DNA of 64,000 nt, taken from Acidobacteriota bacterium (GTDB lineage: Bacteria > Acidobacteriota > Thermoanaerobaculia > Multivoradales > J023). Of this stretch, positions 50,525-59,840 are shown piece after piece. The stretch spans positions 154,571 through 218,570 of the forward strand of contig JAJCXR010000038.1 of NCBI GenBank assembly GCA_029263315.1, given 5' to 3'. The translations under genes were made by a program, and so were the position numbers. The notes under the pieces were generated by a model, which was not told the origin of the DNA, did not search any database, and saw only the letters and a program-made list of their open reading frames with translations. How positions within the stretch are numbered: position 1 is the first letter of the stretch; every line of letters starts with the position of its first letter.

Positions 50525-52882
50525 ATGCGCCAGTGGCAGCTGTGGCTCACCATCGTCGTGCTGTCGACGGCGGGGCCCCTGATCGCCGCCCCTCCGTCCC
50601 CGTCCCATCCAGAAGTCGTGGTGGCCATTCTCGACGACGGCATCGCGGCCCGCCAAGCTTCCCTCGAGCCACTTTTCAGAGAAGAGTTGCTGGCCCTCAC
50701 CGAGGGTGAGATCGAGGTGCGCTTCAAGGTGTTTTCCGGCCAATGGCAGCTGGAGACGACCCGGAGGGCCCTGCAACGGGCCTACGATGATCCCGAGGTG
50801 GACATGGTGCTGGTCACCGGCTTGACGGCCAACCAGTTGGTGGCCCAGGAGACGAGCTTCGCCAAGCCCACGTTCTTGCCTTTGGTCTTCGATGCGGCGC
50901 TCTTGGCCCTGCCGCGGCAAGGCCAGGGGAGTGGCATCACCCATCTCAGCTATCTAGCTGACGAAATGGACTTCTTCGATCACCTGGCTGCATTCCATGA
51001 GGTCGTACCCTTTCGTCGAGTCGGCTTGCTGGTCGATGCCTTCATTCTGAAGGTTTCCGCAGATGTCGTCCGTTCGACGTTGGCGGTGGGCTCGCGTCTC
51101 GATGTGGAAATCGTGCCCATCGCCTACGAGGATCCAGAGGGGGATTTGCTATCCCTCATCCCGAGCCACGTGGAGGCGATCATGGTCGGCGGCCTGGAGC
51201 GTCTCTCGGAAGCTGCCATCGACCGATTGGTGGAGGGCCTGGCAAAGCGTCGGCTGCCGAGCTTCAGCCTAGCGGGGGACAGCTTCGTGCGTCGTGGCCT
51301 GCTGGCCAGTGCCACCTCCGACGCCGACTGGCAACGGCTGGCTCGCCGCACGGCCCTCAACATGCAAGCGGTGATGTTGGGTGAGGAAGCGGCCCGCCAG
51401 CCGGTGGACTTTCGCAGCAAACGCCGTCTCTATGTGAATCTTCAAACGGCCCAGATCCTCGACGTGTGGCCCACCTACGATGTGTTGGTGGAGGCGGTTC
51501 TGGTGGATGACGATCCCGGGGCCGGGGGGTTGGGTTGGGATATCGCGCAGGTGGCCGAAGAGGCGGTGCGCATCAATCAAGAGCTGTTGGCGCAACAGTT
51601 GGCGACCGATGCGGGGGCCCTCGAAGTCCGCTTGGCGCGGACGCGTCTGTTGCCCCAGATCAGCGCCGATCTGAGCTGGACTGAGCTCGACGGCGGCAGC
51701 CCTTCGGTGGCCGCAGGGGCCATCGCCAAGCGCTCCACCGACGCCGCCCTGACCTTGAGCCAAGTGGTTTGGTCGGAGCCGATTCTGGCGGATCGCGACA
51801 TCCAGCAGCATCTGCAGGCGGGTCGCGAGGCCGAGCTCGAGCGCTTTCGCCTCGATACCTTGCAGGCGGCAACGGTGACCTTCCTCGACATCCTGCGGGC
51901 CGATACCCAAGTGCGCGTCCAGAGGGACAATCTGGAGCGTATCCGCGCCAACCTGGAGCTGGCCCGCGACCGGGTGCGCGTCGGCTCCTCGAGTCGGGCC
52001 GATGTCTACCGTTGGCAGCGGGAGCTGGCCACTGCCCGACAAACATCCATCGACGCCTACACCCAACGCACGGTGGCCCGGGAGGCTCTCAATCGTCTGT
52101 TGCATCGGCCCTTGACGGAGCCTTTCATCGTCGTCATGCCGAGTCTCGACGATCCCTACCTGCTGATGTCGGAGGGCGGGTTGCGGGAAACCATCGACAA
52201 TCCCAAGAGTTTCCGCCGGTTGACCGAGCTGCAGATCCAACGGGGGCTGGAGAGATCTCCGGAGCTGGCCTCTCTGAAGGCCTCCGTCGCCGCTTTGAAA
52301 CGGCAACGGCTGTCCCTCGAGCGGCAGTTCTTCTCACCCACCGTGTCCCTACAAGGGCAGCTCAGTTACGTCCTCGAGGAGCAGCGGATCTCGGGGATCT
52401 CGCAACAAGGGGAAAGCGATGCATCGTTGGCGGTGGTGGCCTCGTTGCCCTTGTTTACGGGGGGATCCCGCCGTCTCGACGGAGAGCAGCTCGAGGTGCA
52501 GATTCGGCAGCTGGAAGTACAGATCACCGCCCTGCGCGAGCGCATCGAGCAGGGCATCCGGAGCAACATGCACTTGGCCAATGCTTCCTACAACAACATC
52601 GCCCTGGCGCAACAGGCGGCCGAGGCGGCGGCCAAGAACCTCGAGCTGATCACCAGCTCCTATTCCCAGGGAGTGGTCAGCATTCTCGATCTCCTGGACG
52701 CCCAGAGCGCCGCCCTGCAATCGGAGGAATCGGCGGCCAACTCGGTGTTCGATTTCCTCATCGATTTGATGAATGCGCAGCGCGCCACAGGTGTCTTCGA
52801 TTTTTTCCTGAGCGACCAGGAGCGGCAATTGGCGCTCCTCGAGCTGCAACGATTCTTGGCCAGCGAGGAGGACGAACGATGA
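50525..52882 (+). CDS. TolC-family outer-membrane factor fused to a periplasmic-binding domain
   Basis: 785 residues from the ATG after GGGAGA; an upstream in-frame ATG was rejected for lacking a signal peptide. A signal peptide (about 1-22) is followed by an ABC_sub_bind-like domain (about 30-320; VVVAILDDGIAARQ, VDMVLVTGLTANQLV, RVGLLVDAFILK, VEAIMVGGLERLS). The TolC region (about 385-780) shows the two-fold repeat of helices and strands, with RVRVGSSSRADVYRWQREL and SYSQGVVSILDLLDAQSA. Stop and next start overlap (ATGA). It should form the trimeric exit duct of the RND pump. The binding domain is unusual. Confidence 0.85.
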   Translation: MRQWQLWLTIVVLSTAGPLIAAPPSPSHPEVVVAILDDGIAARQASLEPLFREELLALTEGEIEVRFKVFSGQWQLETTRRALQRAYDDPEVDMVLVTGLTANQLVAQETSFAKPTFLPLVFDAALLALPRQGQGSGITHLSYLADEMDFFDHLAAFHEVVPFRRVGLLVDAFILKVSADVVRSTLAVGSRLDVEIVPIAYEDPEGDLLSLIPSHVEAIMVGGLERLSEAAIDRLVEGLAKRRLPSFSLAGDSFVRRGLLASATSDADWQRLARRTALNMQAVMLGEEAARQPVDFRSKRRLYVNLQTAQILDVWPTYDVLVEAVLVDDDPGAGGLGWDIAQVAEEAVRINQELLAQQLATDAGALEVRLARTRLLPQISADLSWTELDGGSPSVAAGAIAKRSTDAALTLSQVVWSEPILADRDIQQHLQAGREAELERFRLDTLQAATVTFLDILRADTQVRVQRDNLERIRANLELARDRVRVGSSSRADVYRWQRELATARQTSIDAYTQRTVAREALNRLLHRPLTEPFIVVMPSLDDPYLLMSEGGLRETIDNPKSFRRLTELQIQRGLERSPELASLKASVAALKRQRLSLERQFFSPTVSLQGQLSYVLEEQRISGISQQGESDASLAVVASLPLFTGGSRRLDGEQLEVQIRQLEVQITALRERIEQGIRSNMHLANASYNNIALAQQAAEAAAKNLELITSSYSQGVVSILDLLDAQSAALQSEESAANSVFDFLIDLMNAQRATGVFDFFLSDQERQLALLELQRFLASEEDER

Positions 52883-54051
52883 CCACCGGAGTGCGCGTCA
52901 GGATGAGGCTCCACGCCGTTTCGACCTGCCTGTTCTTGGCGGCTGGGTTGGCGGCGATGGGTTGTGGAGGCCCCGCCGTCGAGCGGCCCGAAACCCCGCT
53001 GCGATCGGTGCGCACCCTGACCGTGCAACCGACCACGGCCGGAAACTCACGGACCTTTACGGGCATCTCGCGCTCGAGCCTCGAGTCGCGGCTGAGCTTC
53101 AAAGTTTCGGGCACCCTGCAGGAGCTGCCCATCGAAGTGGGGGACACCCTCAAACGTGGCGACTTGGTGGGCCGTCTCGACGCCTCCCTCTATACCCTCG
53201 AAGCGCAGCGGGCCGAAGCCAGCCTGGTGCAAGCCCAGGCGGCGGAGCGCAATGCCCGCGCCGCCTACAATCGGATCAAGGGGCTCTACGCCGACAACAA
53301 CGCCACCCGCAACGATCTCGATACCGCCCGAGCCAATGCCGAATCGGCCCAAGCGCAGGTCGACGCCGCCGCCAAGCAGCTGGAGCTGGCCCGCTTGAAC
53401 GTTTCCTACACCATGCTGAGGGCGGCGACGGACTGTACCGTCGCCACCGTCGGGGTGGAGGTCAACGAGAATGTCGGGGTTGGCAATACCATCGCTACGG
53501 TCAATTGCGGCGATGAGCTGAAGGTCGAGATGTCGGTGCCGGAGAGCCTGATCGGTGGGGTGCGGCGCGACATGCCGGCGACGGTGATATTCGACGCCAT
53601 CCCAGGTGTTGAGCTGGCGGCCAAAGTGAGCGAGGTGGGGGTGAGCTCCAGCGGCAGCGCTTTTCCGGTCACCGTAACCATCGAAGGCACCCATCCACGG
53701 ATGCGCTCCGGGCTGGCGGCGGAGGTTCGGTTGCAGTTCGCCGAGCCCCGCAACCTGGACGAGCACGTTGCCGGGCGCCTGGCGGAAGAGCGATTCTTGG
53801 TGCCCCTGTCCTCCTTGGTTAAAGACGGCGAGGGGAGCTTTGTTTATGTGCTCGACGCCGCCGACGCCAGCGGGCAGGGCACGGTGCGGCGCCGACGAGT
53901 GACCTTGGGCGAGCTCACCGAGCAGGGTGTCGAGGTATTGGCCGGCTTGCGGCCCGGCGACCGGGTGATCACCGCCGGCACCTCGGTCATGCGCGACGGC
54001 CTGGTGGTGGCCGACAGCGGCGTCGACGACAACGCAGCGGCCGGTCAGTGA
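52879..54051 (+). CDS. RND efflux periplasmic adaptor (membrane fusion) lipoprotein
   Basis: 390 residues from the ATG overlapping the TolC stop. The lipobox AAMGC (Cys about 28) is followed by the adaptor plan: first lipoyl half (SFKVSGTLQELPIEVGDTLKRGDLVGRLD, about 75-105), a coiled-coil hairpin (about 108-175), the second lipoyl half (VNENVGVGNTIATVNCGDEL), a beta barrel and the membrane-proximal domain. It links the pump at 54062-57169 to the outer-membrane factor. Substrates are not predictable. The pump gene follows after ten bases. Confidence 0.93.
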   Translation: MTTGVRVRMRLHAVSTCLFLAAGLAAMGCGGPAVERPETPLRSVRTLTVQPTTAGNSRTFTGISRSSLESRLSFKVSGTLQELPIEVGDTLKRGDLVGRLDASLYTLEAQRAEASLVQAQAAERNARAAYNRIKGLYADNNATRNDLDTARANAESAQAQVDAAAKQLELARLNVSYTMLRAATDCTVATVGVEVNENVGVGNTIATVNCGDELKVEMSVPESLIGGVRRDMPATVIFDAIPGVELAAKVSEVGVSSSGSAFPVTVTIEGTHPRMRSGLAAEVRLQFAEPRNLDEHVAGRLAEERFLVPLSSLVKDGEGSFVYVLDAADASGQGTVRRRRVTLGELTEQGVEVLAGLRPGDRVITAGTSVMRDGLVVADSGVDDNAAAGQ

Positions 54052-54061
54052 GGAGACGGCT

Positions 54062-57000
54062 TTGAACCTGACCCAGCTCGCCATCGACAAGAACCGCATT
54101 ACCCTGGTGCTCGCCGGGCTCATGCTGGCGGCTGGCGCCCTGGCCTTCTTGAAGCTGCCCAAGGCGCAGGATCCGGGTTTCATCGTCCGTACGGTGGTCA
54201 TCACGACGCGCTTTCCCGGGGCCAGCCCTGAGCGGGTCGAGCAGCTGGTCAGCGAAAAGATCGAAAGCAAAGCCCAAGAGATGCCGGAAGTGGATTTCAT
54301 CTCCAGCGAGTCCCGCAGCGGCATTTCGATCGTCAAGGTCAACTTCCTCGAAAGCTATAAGGAGATGCGCCCCATCTTCGACGATCTGCGCCGCAAGGTG
54401 GCGGATATCGAGGAAGATTTGCCGGCGGGCATCCGCGGACCGACGGTCAATGACGAGTTCGGCGATGTCTTCGGCAGCGTCTATTCCCTGACCGGCGATG
54501 GCTACAGCTATGCCGAGCTGGAGGAAGTGGCAAAGGAGATCCGGGACCGCCTGCTCAAGGTGCCGGAAATCGCCAAGGTCTCCATCCACGGCCAACAGGA
54601 CGAAGAGGTCTTCGTCGAGTACGACAACGGTCGCCTTGCCGAGCTCGGGCTGTCGCCGCAACAGCTGACCGCTATCCTGGGGACTGTCAACATCGTTTCC
54701 GGCGGCGGCGACATCGTCAGCGGCCGGGAGCGCATCGTCCTCGAGCCCACCGGCAACTTTGAATCGATGGAAGAGCTGCGGCGCACGGTCATTCAGCTAC
54801 CCAGCGGTGGCGTCGTCTATTTGGGTGACATCGCCGATGTCTATCGCGCCTATCAAGATCCGCCGAGCAGCGTTGCCCGGGTCAACGGCGAACGCAACCT
54901 GGTGCTGGCCATCTCCATGCGGCAGGGCGGCGACATCACCTACCTGGGGGAGATCCTAGACCATCTGGTACCGCAGATCGAGGCTTCCTATCCCCTCGGC
55001 ATCGCGCTGCACAAGGTGTGGTTTCAAGCGGAGCTGGTACAGGCCAGCATCGACGACTTCGTCGGCAATCTGTTGCAGGCCATCGGCATCGTCGTCCTGG
55101 TGATGATTGTTTTCTTGGGATTGCGTACCGGCCTGGTGGTGGCGACCCTCATTCCCGGGGCCATGATCATCACCTTCTACGCCATGCAGGTCTTCGGCAT
55201 CACGATCAATCAGGTGTCCTTGGCGGCTTTGATCATTGCCCTCGGCCTGCTGGTCGACAACGCCATCGTCATTGTCGAGTCGGTGTTGGTCAAGCGGGAG
55301 GCCGGGATGGGTGCCGTCGAAGCGGCCGCCAAGTCCGGTGGTGAGCTGTTGATGCCGCTGCTCATCTCCTCCCTGACCACCGCCGCCGCCTTCATGCCCA
55401 TCGCCTTGGCGGAGTCGGCCGTGGGGGAGTACACCGCCGACATTTTCTACGTCGTCACCCTGACCCTGCTCATTTCCTGGCTGCTGGCCATGACCTTCAT
55501 TCCCATGCTCACCACCGTGACTTTGAAGGTCGAGCCGAAAGGCAATAGCGTCGAAGAAACCTTCGAAGGACGTTGGTATCGCCTCTACCGAGGGTCTCTG
55601 CTGTGGGCCCTGCGCCATCGCCTGCTGTTTCTGCTCGGCGTCGTCGGGGTTTTTATTTTGGCCTTGGTGGGTCTGGGCCGGGTGCCGCAAGTCTTTATCG
55701 CGCCTTCTGAGGATCCGGTGTTCACCGCCAAGCTGGAGATGCCCCTAGGCACCTCCATCGAGGCCAGCCAGGAGGTCATGGCCGACATCGATCGCTACTT
55801 GCAGCAAACCTTCTACCGGCCGGAGCAGGGGGAGCCATTGCTGCTCAACTGGTTGACCTTCATCGGTGATGGTGGACCGCGTTTCACCCTGTCGTTGGAT
55901 CCGCCGAGCAGCAACGCCGCCAATACCTTCCTCATCGCCAGGACGGTGGACGGCCAGGTGGTGGATGAGGTGATGAGCGATTTGCGGTCCTATATCCGGC
56001 GCCAGCATCCGGACATGCAGAGTCAGATCTCCCGCTTGGAAAACGGACCGTCGGTGGGTTATCCGATCCAGATCCGTGTCTTCGGGCCGGACATCGACAC
56101 CCTATATGAGATGTCGGGCCAGATTTCAGATTTCCTCTATCAGCAACCGGAGGTGACCGCGGTCAAGAACACCTGGGGATTGCGCACCAAGAAGCTGATG
56201 GTCGAGGTGGATCAAGAGCGCGCCAGGGCCGCCGGGGTGAGCAGCGAAGATGTGGCCTTTTCCTTGAAGACCAGCCTCAGCGGCATCGAGATGACCCAAT
56301 ACCGCGAGGGCGACAAACTCATTCCGGTGACCTTGAGGTCCGTCGCCGCCGACCGTCAGGATATAGGCAAGCTGGATGGTTTGAGCATCTACTCCCAGTC
56401 CACCGGCGAGACGGTGCCCTTGAAGCAGGTGGCGGACGTGCGGCTGGCCTTTGAGCCGGGCATCGTCGAGCGGCGCGACCGCGAGCGCACCATGACCTTG
56501 AAAGTGAGCTTGCAACCGGGGGTCACCGCCGCCGAGATCAACGCCAGCTTGTCGCCGTGGCTGGCCCAGCTTCCCTGGCCGGCGGAGCACGGCTACGAGG
56601 AAGGGGGCGAAGCGGAGATGTCCAATGAAGCCAACGCCTCCATCGTCGCCAAGCTGCCCATCGCCGGCATGCTCATCGTGCTGCTCTTGGTGGCCCAGTT
56701 CAACTCCCTGCGTCGTCCGGCGATCATCCTGGCCACCATCCCCTTAGGTTTGATCGGCATTACCTTCGGCTTGCTGGTGGCGCGTTCATCCTTCGGCTTT
56801 TTCACCCTGCTGGGAGTCATTTCCTTATCGGGCATCATCATCAACAACGCCATCGTCTTGATCGATCGCATCAAGATCGAGATCGAAGAGCTGGGTAAGG
56901 GGGCGGCCGCCGCCATCGTCGATGCTTGCCAGCAGCGCCTCCGGCCCATCCTGCTGACCACCGCCACCACCGTGCTGGGCATGATGCCCCTGTGGCTCAG

Positions 57001-57169
57001 CGGAACGGCGATGTTCCGTCCCATGGCGGTGACCATCATCTTCGGTCTGGCCTTCGCCACCATGTTGACCCTGTTGGTGGTACCGGTGCTCTACGCTCTG
57101 ATGTTTCGTGTTCAGTTCTCCAAACAGGATGAAGAGCCGTCGTCGACCTCCGCCAGCTCGAAGCGGTAG
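54062..57169 (+). CDS. RND-family efflux transporter, HAE1/AcrB-like
   Basis: 1035 residues from TTG, six bases after a GAGGAGA site; no ATG in range. The start NLTQLAIDKNRITLVLAGLML gives the first membrane helix. The first periplasmic loop holds FPGASPERVEQLVSEKIESK. TM4 has the proton-relay aspartate in ALGLLVDNAIVIVESV, and the C-terminal half repeats the plan with GIIINNAIVLIDRIK and RLRPILLTTATTVLG. The length matches the AcrB family. The antiporter takes drugs or lipids from the periplasm or membrane. It overlaps the response-regulator gene by 58 bases on the opposite strand. Confidence 0.95.
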   Translation: MNLTQLAIDKNRITLVLAGLMLAAGALAFLKLPKAQDPGFIVRTVVITTRFPGASPERVEQLVSEKIESKAQEMPEVDFISSESRSGISIVKVNFLESYKEMRPIFDDLRRKVADIEEDLPAGIRGPTVNDEFGDVFGSVYSLTGDGYSYAELEEVAKEIRDRLLKVPEIAKVSIHGQQDEEVFVEYDNGRLAELGLSPQQLTAILGTVNIVSGGGDIVSGRERIVLEPTGNFESMEELRRTVIQLPSGGVVYLGDIADVYRAYQDPPSSVARVNGERNLVLAISMRQGGDITYLGEILDHLVPQIEASYPLGIALHKVWFQAELVQASIDDFVGNLLQAIGIVVLVMIVFLGLRTGLVVATLIPGAMIITFYAMQVFGITINQVSLAALIIALGLLVDNAIVIVESVLVKREAGMGAVEAAAKSGGELLMPLLISSLTTAAAFMPIALAESAVGEYTADIFYVVTLTLLISWLLAMTFIPMLTTVTLKVEPKGNSVEETFEGRWYRLYRGSLLWALRHRLLFLLGVVGVFILALVGLGRVPQVFIAPSEDPVFTAKLEMPLGTSIEASQEVMADIDRYLQQTFYRPEQGEPLLLNWLTFIGDGGPRFTLSLDPPSSNAANTFLIARTVDGQVVDEVMSDLRSYIRRQHPDMQSQISRLENGPSVGYPIQIRVFGPDIDTLYEMSGQISDFLYQQPEVTAVKNTWGLRTKKLMVEVDQERARAAGVSSEDVAFSLKTSLSGIEMTQYREGDKLIPVTLRSVAADRQDIGKLDGLSIYSQSTGETVPLKQVADVRLAFEPGIVERRDRERTMTLKVSLQPGVTAAEINASLSPWLAQLPWPAEHGYEEGGEAEMSNEANASIVAKLPIAGMLIVLLLVAQFNSLRRPAIILATIPLGLIGITFGLLVARSSFGFFTLLGVISLSGIIINNAIVLIDRIKIEIEELGKGAAAAIVDACQQRLRPILLTTATTVLGMMPLWLSGTAMFRPMAVTIIFGLAFATMLTLLVVPVLYALMFRVQFSKQDEEPSSTSASSKR

Positions 57170-57843
57170 CCGACATCGCGGATGGTGCGAATCAGGGTGG
57201 GCCGACGGGGATTGGGCTCGATCTTGCTTCTCAAGGTGGTGATGCAGCGGTCGACGCTGCGGGTGGTGACCAGAATGTCGTTGCCCCAGACGGAACGCAG
57301 GATCTCGTCGCGGGTCAAGGCGCGCCCGGCCTGGCGCACAAAAACCTCCAACAGGCGGAACTCCTTGGGCGACAGGGCCACCTCCTCACCGCTGCGGAAC
57401 AGCCGGTGCGAGCGTAGATCGAGCTTGCAGTCGCCGAAGCTGTAGACCTCCGGCGGCGGCGTGACGTGGCGCCGCCGCAGAAAGGCTCTGCAACGGGCCA
57501 GGAGCTCGAGGATGCTGAAGGGTTTGGTCATGTAGTCGTCGGCCCCGAGGTTGAGACCGCGCACGATGTCTTCTTCCTGTCCCTTGGCGGTGAGCATGAT
57601 GATCGGCATGTCCAGCTCGGCAAGGCGAATCCGTCGGCATATCTCGAAGCCGTTCAGCTTGGGCAGCATGATGTCGAGCACCACGAGGTCCGGCTTTCGG
57701 GCGAGGGCCAGCTCCAAGCCCGACCCACCGTCGACAGCCGTCAGCACGCGGTAGTCCCGCAGGGCGAAGTTGTCCTTCAAGCCGCGCAGCAGCGCCGGAT
57801 CGTCTTCGATGATCAAGATCTGCTGATTGTTCGTGCTGTTCAT
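57112..57843 (-). CDS. OmpR/PhoB-family response regulator
   Basis: 243 residues. The receiver domain has acidic Asp14-Asp15 (IIEDD), the phospho-acceptor Asp57 (LVVLDIMLPK), Thr in MLTAKG and Lys in MTKPFS. The winged-helix DNA-binding domain follows (about 130-235; LSPKEFRLLEVFVRQ, LTRDEILRSVWG, TRSVDRCITTLRSKI and DVGYRFE). The start overlaps the kinase stop (ATGA). The last 19 codons lie antisense to the end of the RND pump. It probably binds the direct repeat at 61399-61416 and regulates its own operon. Confidence 0.95.
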   Translation of the reverse strand: MNSTNNQQILIIEDDPALLRGLKDNFALRDYRVLTAVDGGSGLELALARKPDLVVLDIMLPKLNGFEICRRIRLAELDMPIIMLTAKGQEEDIVRGLNLGADDYMTKPFSILELLARCRAFLRRRHVTPPPEVYSFGDCKLDLRSHRLFRSGEEVALSPKEFRLLEVFVRQAGRALTRDEILRSVWGNDILVTTRSVDRCITTLRSKIEPNPRRPTLIRTIRDVGYRFELAEVDDGSSSCLEN

Positions 57844-59834
57844 GCTGATTCCTCCCGTGGCTCGTCGATTCCTGCCGCTGCGGCCGGCAAACGTACCGTG
57901 AACGTGCTTCCCTCGCCCAATCGGCTGTCGACGGTCACCGAGCCGCCGTGGGCGTCGACGATGAGCTTGACGATGCTCAACCCCAGGCCGCAGCCACCAC
58001 CCACCCGGGACAGGCTGTCATCCGCCTGATAGAAGCGGTCGAAGATGCGGGCCGCCTGCCAGGGCGACATGCCAATGCCGTTGTCCTGCACCGCCAAGCA
58101 GACCCGGCCGTCGTCGAGCCGGGCCCTTAGCAGGATCTGCTTGTTGTCCTCGGTGTATTTGAACGCATTGTCGAGCAGATTGAGCAGCACCATCACCATC
58201 GCATCCCGGTCGACGACGATGGCCGGCAAGTCCGCTGCGACGTCCACCTCCAGTTGGCAGTCGGCGCCGCAAAAACGCTCGTCGACGGCTGCGACGACGT
58301 CTTCGATCACCGTCGCCGGAACCAAGGTCTGTCGGTCGAAGCTCTGACGCCGCTGATCCATGCGAGAGAAGGTGAGGAAGTTGTCCACCAAGCGTGAGAG
58401 CCGGGTGTTTTCTTGCGCGATCAGCTGCAAGTACTCGTGCACCCTCACCGAGTCATCGATACCGGATTCGAGCAGCGTATCGACCAACAGGCGCATCGAA
58501 GCCAAAGGGGTCTTGAGCTCGTGGGAGACGGTGGACAGCAGGTCATTCTTGAGCTGCGTCAGCTTGAGCTGCCGTCCGACGGTGCGGGCCACCAAGGAGA
58601 CGAGAAAGACGAGCAGCCCGACCACCAGGACACCGGTCAGCAGGTAGGCGGAAATCCGTTGCCGGGCGGCGGTGGCGAGCAGGGTCTGATCCTCGGGGTG
58701 CAGGACCAACCGCCAGCCTTGCAGATAGCCACCGGCTGGCACGGTGACGGCGAAGGGCTCGTCGGGCGCGGCTCCGGGCGGATAAATATCGACGGTGGTG
58801 TTTTGCGGCAAGCCTTGACCTGCGATCAACACCCGGAGCTCCTCGAGCAGCCGCCCTTGCTCGAAGAGGGCTACCACCCTGCCGTCCCTGGAGGCCAGGT
58901 GCCAGATTTCCGCCAGGCCGCTCGGCTGTAGCGTCGACCCCATGGCCGGGGGAGGGGCGGCCTCGAGGTAGCCCGCCGCCAAACGCTCGGCGGCAAGGGT
59001 GTCAAAGCTCAGCCGGGGCATTGGATGGGTGACGGCGTCACCGATTTCTGAGCCCAGCTGGCGCATCAAGAAAAGACGCTGGGCCGACGGCAAGGTGGGG
59101 CCGTCATAGTCGCTGAGGCGTCGACCCAAGGCGGCGAAGACCGTCTGGAACGTTGCGTCGGAGCCGTCGGCGATCAGTTGCAAGGCCCGCAACTGGGCAT
59201 TGGGCACGATGTGGCGACCTCGGCCGTCGACCGCATCCTCAACCTCGGGACGGGCGAGCCGATCGACCAAAATCGCCAGGGCCTCCGGTTTGCGGTCCGC
59301 CTGGACCAGGCATCGAGCCTGCGCTTGCAGCGCCCGGCCCGCCAGGTTCGGGTCCGTCGCCTCGGCGGCGATGACGCCATAGCTCTCAGCCGCTTTAGCA
59401 CTTTGGCCCGCGTGCTCCAGGCGCTCGGCCCGCCGCCAACGGATCGTCGGCGGCGACCCATCGAGCTCGCTGCTGGCTGCGGCTGTCGGGTAAGCCAGGT
59501 GCCCGTCGAGGTCGAAGACAATGACGCTGTCCGCCAAACCAGCCCGGACCCGATCGGCGAACAGGCGAGGCGCGGTCGTCTCATCGTTCTGCACATCGAG
59601 CTGGCTGGACTTGCTCTGCCAAAAGCGCTCCACATCCCCTTGCAGGGCGAGGAGCTGAGACTGGTAGACGTCGTTCAGTTTTTGGCGCACCGCCAGCCGT
59701 TCATTGCCCATGGCCTGGGTCATAAACCACAGGACACCGACGGTGGGGACCAGCACCACGACCAGCAGAAGCACGAGAACAGACCACGACATGGCATCGT
59801 GGTCTGTCGGCCGTTGTAGGCGGCGAAGCATCAC
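57840..59834 (-). CDS. Membrane sensor histidine kinase
   Basis: 664 residues. Two membrane helices (about 17-40 and 385-405) flank a sensor of about 345 residues that includes a TPR-like helical block (ERLEHAGQSAKAAESYGVIA, ALQAQARCLVQADRKPEAL) and a beta-rich distal part. HisKA holds His438 in STVSHELKTPLAS. HATPase has the N box LLNLLDNAFKYTE, G1 DNGIGM, the F box FDRFYQ and G2 GCGLGLSIVK. The cognate regulator gene overlaps at the stop, and a TPR protein gene ends seven bases upstream. Signal unknown. Confidence 0.94.
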   Translation of the reverse strand: MMLRRLQRPTDHDAMSWSVLVLLLVVVLVPTVGVLWFMTQAMGNERLAVRQKLNDVYQSQLLALQGDVERFWQSKSSQLDVQNDETTAPRLFADRVRAGLADSVIVFDLDGHLAYPTAAASSELDGSPPTIRWRRAERLEHAGQSAKAAESYGVIAAEATDPNLAGRALQAQARCLVQADRKPEALAILVDRLARPEVEDAVDGRGRHIVPNAQLRALQLIADGSDATFQTVFAALGRRLSDYDGPTLPSAQRLFLMRQLGSEIGDAVTHPMPRLSFDTLAAERLAAGYLEAAPPPAMGSTLQPSGLAEIWHLASRDGRVVALFEQGRLLEELRVLIAGQGLPQNTTVDIYPPGAAPDEPFAVTVPAGGYLQGWRLVLHPEDQTLLATAARQRISAYLLTGVLVVGLLVFLVSLVARTVGRQLKLTQLKNDLLSTVSHELKTPLASMRLLVDTLLESGIDDSVRVHEYLQLIAQENTRLSRLVDNFLTFSRMDQRRQSFDRQTLVPATVIEDVVAAVDERFCGADCQLEVDVAADLPAIVVDRDAMVMVLLNLLDNAFKYTEDNKQILLRARLDDGRVCLAVQDNGIGMSPWQAARIFDRFYQADDSLSRVGGGCGLGLSIVKLIVDAHGGSVTVDSRLGEGSTFTVRLPAAAAGIDEPREESA

Positions 59835-59840
59835 CGGGCT

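Noticed and set aside
51769..52878. Longer N-terminus for the RND adaptor
   Set aside because: The extension lies within the TolC-type gene; the true start overlaps its stop and gives a lipoprotein signal.
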